DNA from: Calamus simplicifolius
Taxonomy: Eukaryota > Streptophyta > Magnoliopsida > Arecales > Arecaceae
Length of the DNA stretch: 64,000 bases
NCBI GenBank assembly: GCA_900491605.1
Contig: UESW01004630.1
Location: forward strand, 528,832 to 592,831
Direction of reading: 5' to 3'
Under the pieces are notes generated by a model. That model was not told the origin of the DNA and did not search any database. It was given only the letters and a program-made list of their open reading frames with translations. Below are positions 59,790 to 64,000 of the stretch, one piece after another. How positions within the stretch are numbered: position 1 is the first letter of the stretch; the number at the start of each line of letters is the position of its first letter. Made by a program: the position numbers and the translations under genes.

Positions 59790-59797
59790 TACTTATA
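59790..59797 (-). promoter_or_regulatory. putative TATA box of CYP86B copy 2
   Basis: On minus the sequence reads CCTATAAGTATAACAAG, with TATAAGTA 100 bp before the ATG, a plausible spacing for a plant core promoter. No transcript data. Confidence 0.5.
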
Positions 59798-60937
59798 GGA
59801 CTTGGGGTGGGACGTGTCTCAGCGCGGCCACATATTTTGGGCCGCTTGATTTGGTGAGCGGAAAGTTGCAAGGAGTGGCCGGGGTTGATCGATCGTTGTT
59901 GTTGCTATTTTCCACCGAACAGGGTTTTCGAACTTCCGTGGTTTTTATATTCCGAGAAATAGGAGGATGGGTGGGGGGCAGGCACAAGGGGTACGTAACA
60001 GTGTCTCAGGATTTAATTGTCGATCGAGGGGGGGGAGGCGTGGAGGATGAGGGTAGGTGAGGGTGGTGTGAGTGTTTGACGGGATGTGGGAGGGTAGGAT
60101 TAGGTATGACTATGGGATGGTGGCCAAACACAACGGCCTTCTGATGTACGTGTTTTGTTCTTGCGATCGATCGCCTAGCTAGTGTTGCTAATTAACTTGC
60201 AAGTTTTATAGGTGGCAATCAATGGGGAGGGCAACAACTTGGTCAGAATTTAGCTAAGATCTTTCTTTAAATTCCAAGTATGTAAAATTTTCTACATATT
60301 CTTGTTTGCAAGATTATGTATATATATTGTAAAACTGCAGAAAAATCCATCCGTTTAAATTAATAATATTACATGGCATGCAAAGTTTCCATACTTTGAA
60401 ATTATCCAAACAAGATCCTGTGCAGTATTTTGTCACCATATATACATGCTAAATATTACTTATATATGGCACCACTTGTCACATGATCATGTATAGCATA
60501 CGTCAACATGGGCTAACATGTGCCTACTGATATTGTTATATGTACCATGCAATATGATTCATGTATAGCAGCACTTGGACATCACTTACTGGCCCTCAAC
60601 AATTGCACCAAACAAAGTCTAGATCTATCTATCTTAATTATAGTACATAAGTTGTATTCATTCATTTGAGTCAGCTTCAAGTTATAGTACTAGTTATATT
60701 GTTTCTGAATTGAACGGTGAGAGTACGTACTGCATTTTTTTGGTCGTTCCAAGCTCAATCAAATTGCAAGTAATGGACCAAACTGAAACGTTTTTATTTA
60801 TTATTATTACTTGGCAGTTGGCTCAACACTCAACTCGGCTTTGCCATCTTTATTTCATGCAAGTAATTTTCTTGGCAATCTAAAGCATTAAATGAGTAGT
60901 GTTTGATCTAGTGTCACCAGCTTAACAATGCTGAACT
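59798..60937. other. 5' flank of CYP86B copy 2 and intergenic DNA
   Basis: The first 300 bp are GC-rich with G-runs (near 59970, 60030). GATCGATCG motifs occur near 59888 and 60163-60172. Then AT-rich. No gene seen. Confidence 0.5.
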
Positions 60938-61235
60938 GTGTAAATAGTACCAGAACTATAGAGAGGACTGTACAGGGTGCCAAGGGACGTTCCATCATGG
61001 GGCCTGCTCAGGGCCAAGCCACTCCTATGCTGAAAATTTTTCTTTATGCATGCCTCTTTGTTAAAAGCGAAAACAGAATGGCCCTTCATCATCATTTATT
61101 TTCAAAAAAAGTGATCCATACTAGAGCTACAGTCAAATCGGATCATCTTTGCTCTTAATTCAATTTAATTTTATATTAAATTATAATTTTAAAGTCAAAC
61201 ATAATTCATTTACTGATCGAATTAATTAGGTCATA
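60938..61235 (+). repeat. unknown repeat, first of two direct copies
   Basis: It shares with 61272-61550 the blocks GTGTAAATAGTA, GGGTGCCAAGGGACGTTCCA, CTTTATGCATGCC, GTTAAAAGCGAAAACA, GCTAGAGCTACAGT-like and CATTTACTGATC. Each copy ends at or near TA-rich sequence. Period about 334 bp. Non-coding by eye. Confidence 0.82.
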
Positions 61236-61271
61236 TATATATATATATATATATATGTACGGCATCAATAG

Positions 61272-61550
61272 TGTAAATAGTATTAGAACTAGATGATAGG
61301 GTGCCAAGGGACGTTCCATGCATCTTGGGGACCGCTCAGGGCCATACCCCTATGCTGGAAAATTTTCTTTATGCATGCCCCTCCGTTAAAAGCGAAAACA
61401 AAATGGCGCTTCATCATTTATTTCCAAGAATATTGATGCGTGCTAGAGCTACAGTTAGATCGAATGTCTTAATCCAATCTAATTTTATATTCAAATTATG
61501 ATTGTAAACCCGAACATAACCCATTTACTGATCAAATTAGATCATATTGG
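61272..61550 (+). repeat. unknown repeat, second direct copy
   Basis: Partner of 60938-61235 with many substitutions and small gaps. A TA microsatellite (about 61233-61256) lies between the copies. Short 76- and 66-residue frames in the two copies share a weak match because the DNA repeats; I do not take them as a gene. Confidence 0.82.
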
Positions 61551-63028
61551 GTTTATAAAAATAATTTTAGACCTAATAGATTATTCAGATTTATTTAAGG
61601 TTAAATATTTTCAAATCTAATCTAAAGCATTAAGGTAAGATAGAATTGGATATGACTATTTTTGCATTTAAATTAAGCATCTAACTATTATTTTATAGCA
61701 AAAAATTAGTTATTGATAATTAAAAAGAGATTCATTAATAAATTTAAATAGGATGAAAAAGAGCCAACTTAAATTTAATTTTTTTAAAAACTTTTAATTT
61801 TATTTAAATGAATGATTATCTTTAAATTTATAAACTATGATATTTAAAATAACTATTCACACACTTAAAAATATTATAAATAAGAATCCATCAAAATATA
61901 AAAAAATATAAATTTTTTTATGAAATTAAGTGAAAAAAGATGAGAGAAAAACTATTTGTTGAGATGAAAAGAAGAATTAGTTTAAAGAAAAGTTTATTAA
62001 TGAATTGATAAAGATAATTGGAGTGAAAAAGATTTATATAATTATATATGGTCAATTGAATCATGTTCGGATTTAATTGGGTCAAAACAATAAAGCTCGG
62101 ATCTAATCCAAAATTTAGATTGAATCTAATTATCAAATCTATCGTAATATGTGAGATTTTTTAATATGAATTGAATCAAATCTATTTGGATTAGAAATTG
62201 GGTCACAAGTTAATCCGATCCATCTGCAGGCTTACCACATTGGTAAACTTTCCAAAACAATTAATCTATCTTTCTATATGAAAATTAGATCCCCTCTTCC
62301 ATTAGTTCTCAAAAATTCATATATGGAAATCTAAGCCAAATCTACATATATTTACATCTCAACAAAATAAAATTAGAGGTGGCTGTCTTACCACACTTAG
62401 CGATTGCCACAATTTTCCTTTTTGTTTGTCAGGTGGTTTGTTTACCTCCTTTGATATCCCTCTTCTTGGTCTTACTTTCTCATCTTCCGGATTAAATGCC
62501 CATCAATGTTATCTCGAGAGCAAATGAAAGCATGGTTTTTATGTTTTTAAGAGGGTGAAGGACTATGCACTTAGGTCAGGCAGCTCTTTAATTTTTACAC
62601 ATAGGATTAAACATTTCCAATAAAGGATATTGATATAGCCCCATAAATAATGCAAGCAGTCTTCTTTCTGCTTCTAAAATGCGTGACAGATTTGTACTTA
62701 GATAAATGCATTTGTTGTGTAAGGAAGAATCATCCTCGTCTAGTCAACAAGAAACTTCATCCGATCCAAAGCAAGAGATAAGAGACTTGTCATGCATTAT
62801 TTTATGAGCCACAAATCTGAAAGTCAATTGCCGTGGTTGAAGTTTATGTGTCTTAGGGACACGAACAATTGACATCAAATTTTTCTAATCCATCACAATA
62901 TTATACCACTAAAAAAATTCAAAGAAACCTTAATTTACCTACATGACAAATTTTTTATTAATGTTACCAGTAAACGAGGTCTATCATATATTTCCCATCT
63001 CCCGCCTAAGGATTAACAATGAAGTCCG
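61551..63028. other. AT-rich intergenic DNA, no gene seen
   Basis: No credible coding frame or element ends were recognised before the LTR at 63029. Confidence 0.55.
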
Positions 63029-63662
63029 TGTTGGGTGCTCCCTCCACGTGGGGAGGAAACCGGCCATGATAACAAACTGCATCACAGTTTGTTACGGAGC
63101 CCATGATAACAAACTGCATCACAGTTTGTTACGGAGCTGTTTTTCAAAAAGGAAAAACAAACCCGGAATAAAGTAGAGGGAGAGAGATCCGTATGTGGCA
63201 GATACGAAAGAAGAAAAATCCCAGATTGCGGGAAGAGAGCGGTGTGCGGCCTGAGAGAGATCCAGAGAAGCCCAGGCTTGGGAAAAATCCTGTGCAACCT
63301 CAGGAGGTCGATACGGAGAGTCTGAGAGCAGATTTGGGGGCACGGAAGAGCAACCACACGTTGGTGAGATCCTTCTTGTACCCACATCACTATTATTTTA
63401 AGTTCGAAGTGTTTCCTTGATTTTTGGGCAAAAAAAAATATTAGGAGAAAAGTTGTAATCTTTTATTAAGATTAGTGAAGTGCTCTCGGAATTTGCCCCG
63501 TGGTTTTTTCCTTTCACATTGGAGGGGTTTTTCACGTAAATTTGGTGTTTTTGTGTGGTTTATTTTTATTCCGCATATTCTGTGATTATGGTAGATCGGT
63601 ATATTTTTCTGTGATTGTGCATGCATATTTGTTCTGAGGTGATTGAGGGTGTATTCCCAACA
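63029..63662 (+). repeat. 5' LTR of the copia element at the window end
   Basis: 634 bp with TGTTGGG and CCCAACA ends. It contains a perfect 37-bp tandem duplication near its start (63064-63137). Confidence 0.88.
63064..63137 (+). repeat. perfect 37-bp tandem duplication with palindrome
   Basis: Two identical 37-bp units run CCATGATAACAAACTG ... GTTACGGAGC. Each has the perfect inverted repeat AACAAACTG / CAGTTTGTT around a five-base loop CATCA. Confidence 0.95.
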
Positions 63663-63666
63663 ATTG

Positions 63667-63678
63667 TGGTATCAGAGC
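63667..63678 (+). promoter_or_regulatory. primer binding site, tRNA-Met type
   Basis: TGGTATCAGAGC lies four bases after the LTR end, the standard copia site. Confidence 0.92.
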
Positions 63679-63745
63679 AAGGTTGCAAGCCCAGAACAAA
63701 TTATTTGAGCGTGCCACAGATGGATTCTACCACTAATACTTGCAG

Positions 63746-64000
63746 ATGATTAGTCTCAATGGCAGTAATTGGTTGATTTGGAAACCAAAGATGATGGATC
63801 TCTTGTATTGCAAAGATTTAGCTAAGCCTATTGAGAAGATGGGAGAGAAGCCAGAAAAATGATGATGAAGATTGGGCTACTATGGATAGAAAAGCAATCA
63901 GTGTCATCAGGCAATGGGTGGATGACACAGTATTCCATCATATTTCAAATGAAACCTCAGCCTATGAACTATGGAAGAAGTTAGAAGGGTTGTATGAGAG
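63746..64000 (+). pseudogene. copia gag N-terminal part, frameshifted, partial
   Basis: The frame MISLNGSNWLIWKPKMMDLL then YCKDLAKPIEKMGEKPEK ends at a stop near 63860. One base off, the gag continues as EDWATMDRKAISVIRQWVDD and TVFHHISNETSAYELWKKLE to the window end. This parallels LNGNNWMIWKPRMEDLL and VFHHVSTETSANSLWKKLE of the 11718-17038 element, so the two are related families, though their LTRs look different. Gag builds the particle. The frameshift suggests a dead copy; the rest is not visible. Confidence 0.85.

Larger units (their letters stand above)
63029..64000 (+). mobile_element. Ty1/copia retrotransposon, 5' end only
   Basis: A plus-strand copia element runs off the window end. 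The LTR (63029-63662) starts TGTTGGGTGC and ends ATTCCCAACA, followed by the tRNA-Met PBS and a gag start similar in protein to that of the 11718-17038 element. The upstream five bases GTCCG would be the TSD, which cannot be checked. Confidence 0.9.

Noticed and set aside
63072..63094. Palindrome as a microRNA or small-RNA gene
   Set aside because: The nine-pair stem is far too short for a plant miRNA precursor; it is part of a duplicated LTR segment.

Overview
This is plant nuclear DNA, and almost all of it is transposable elements around two cytochrome P450 genes. Both genes are CYP86B-type with a plant-style intron at the same place, the LTR elements are plant Ty1/copia and Ty3/gypsy types with tRNA-Met-type primer sites, and there is a plant L1 LINE carrying an RNase H domain. 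The GC-rich exons of the second P450 suggest a monocot, and a palm would fit, but the species is an inference. I see no bacterial, organellar or viral genes, rRNA, tRNA or CRISPR array.

Layout. 1-1165: 3' end of a copia element with its LTR. 1930-3237: dead RTE-type LINE, split by a small Mutator-type MITE. 3770-4490: copy of an AT-rich repeat family. 4783-6621: CYP86B copy 1 (minus). 6622-10121: mostly anonymous. 10122-10560: tandem GC-rich MITE-like units. 10863-17455: second copy of the AT-rich family, split by a complete copia element (11718-17038, minus, TSD TAATC). 19628-24593: 5'-truncated L1 LINE (minus), next to a small second LINE fragment with its own 13-bp TSD. 26597-30589: copia element that has lost its reverse transcriptase (minus, TSD CACAC). 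33260-34040: hAT transposase remnant. 39841-41059: foldback element. 41436-46734: complete but decayed copia (minus, TSD AGTTA). 46983-53719: Ty3/gypsy-derived element with 1.4-kb LTRs, a gag region and no pol (TSD CCACC), carrying a 1.7-kb array of 24-bp units. 55976-59690: CYP86B copy 2 (minus). 60938-61550: duplicated unknown repeat. 63029-64000: 5' end of another copia element (plus).

The host signal is the P450 pair: two paralogues on the same strand, with the same exon-intron structure, about 49 kb apart and separated by nested insertions. By family they should be endoplasmic-reticulum omega-hydroxylases of very-long-chain fatty acids for suberin or root and seed-coat polyester. Each copy shows one apparent single-base frameshift (copy 1 in the N-terminal anchor, copy 2 near the end of exon 1), so each is either damaged or mis-assembled there.

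The most unusual sequence is the 24-bp array at about 50152-51870. Each unit is a short hairpin, and the two stem arms change together from unit to unit (CCGAC with GTCGG, or CCAAC with GTTGG). The host element is gag-only, and both its LTRs carry further inverted-repeat-bearing tandem arrays. All calls are from reading the sequence; no database search was possible.
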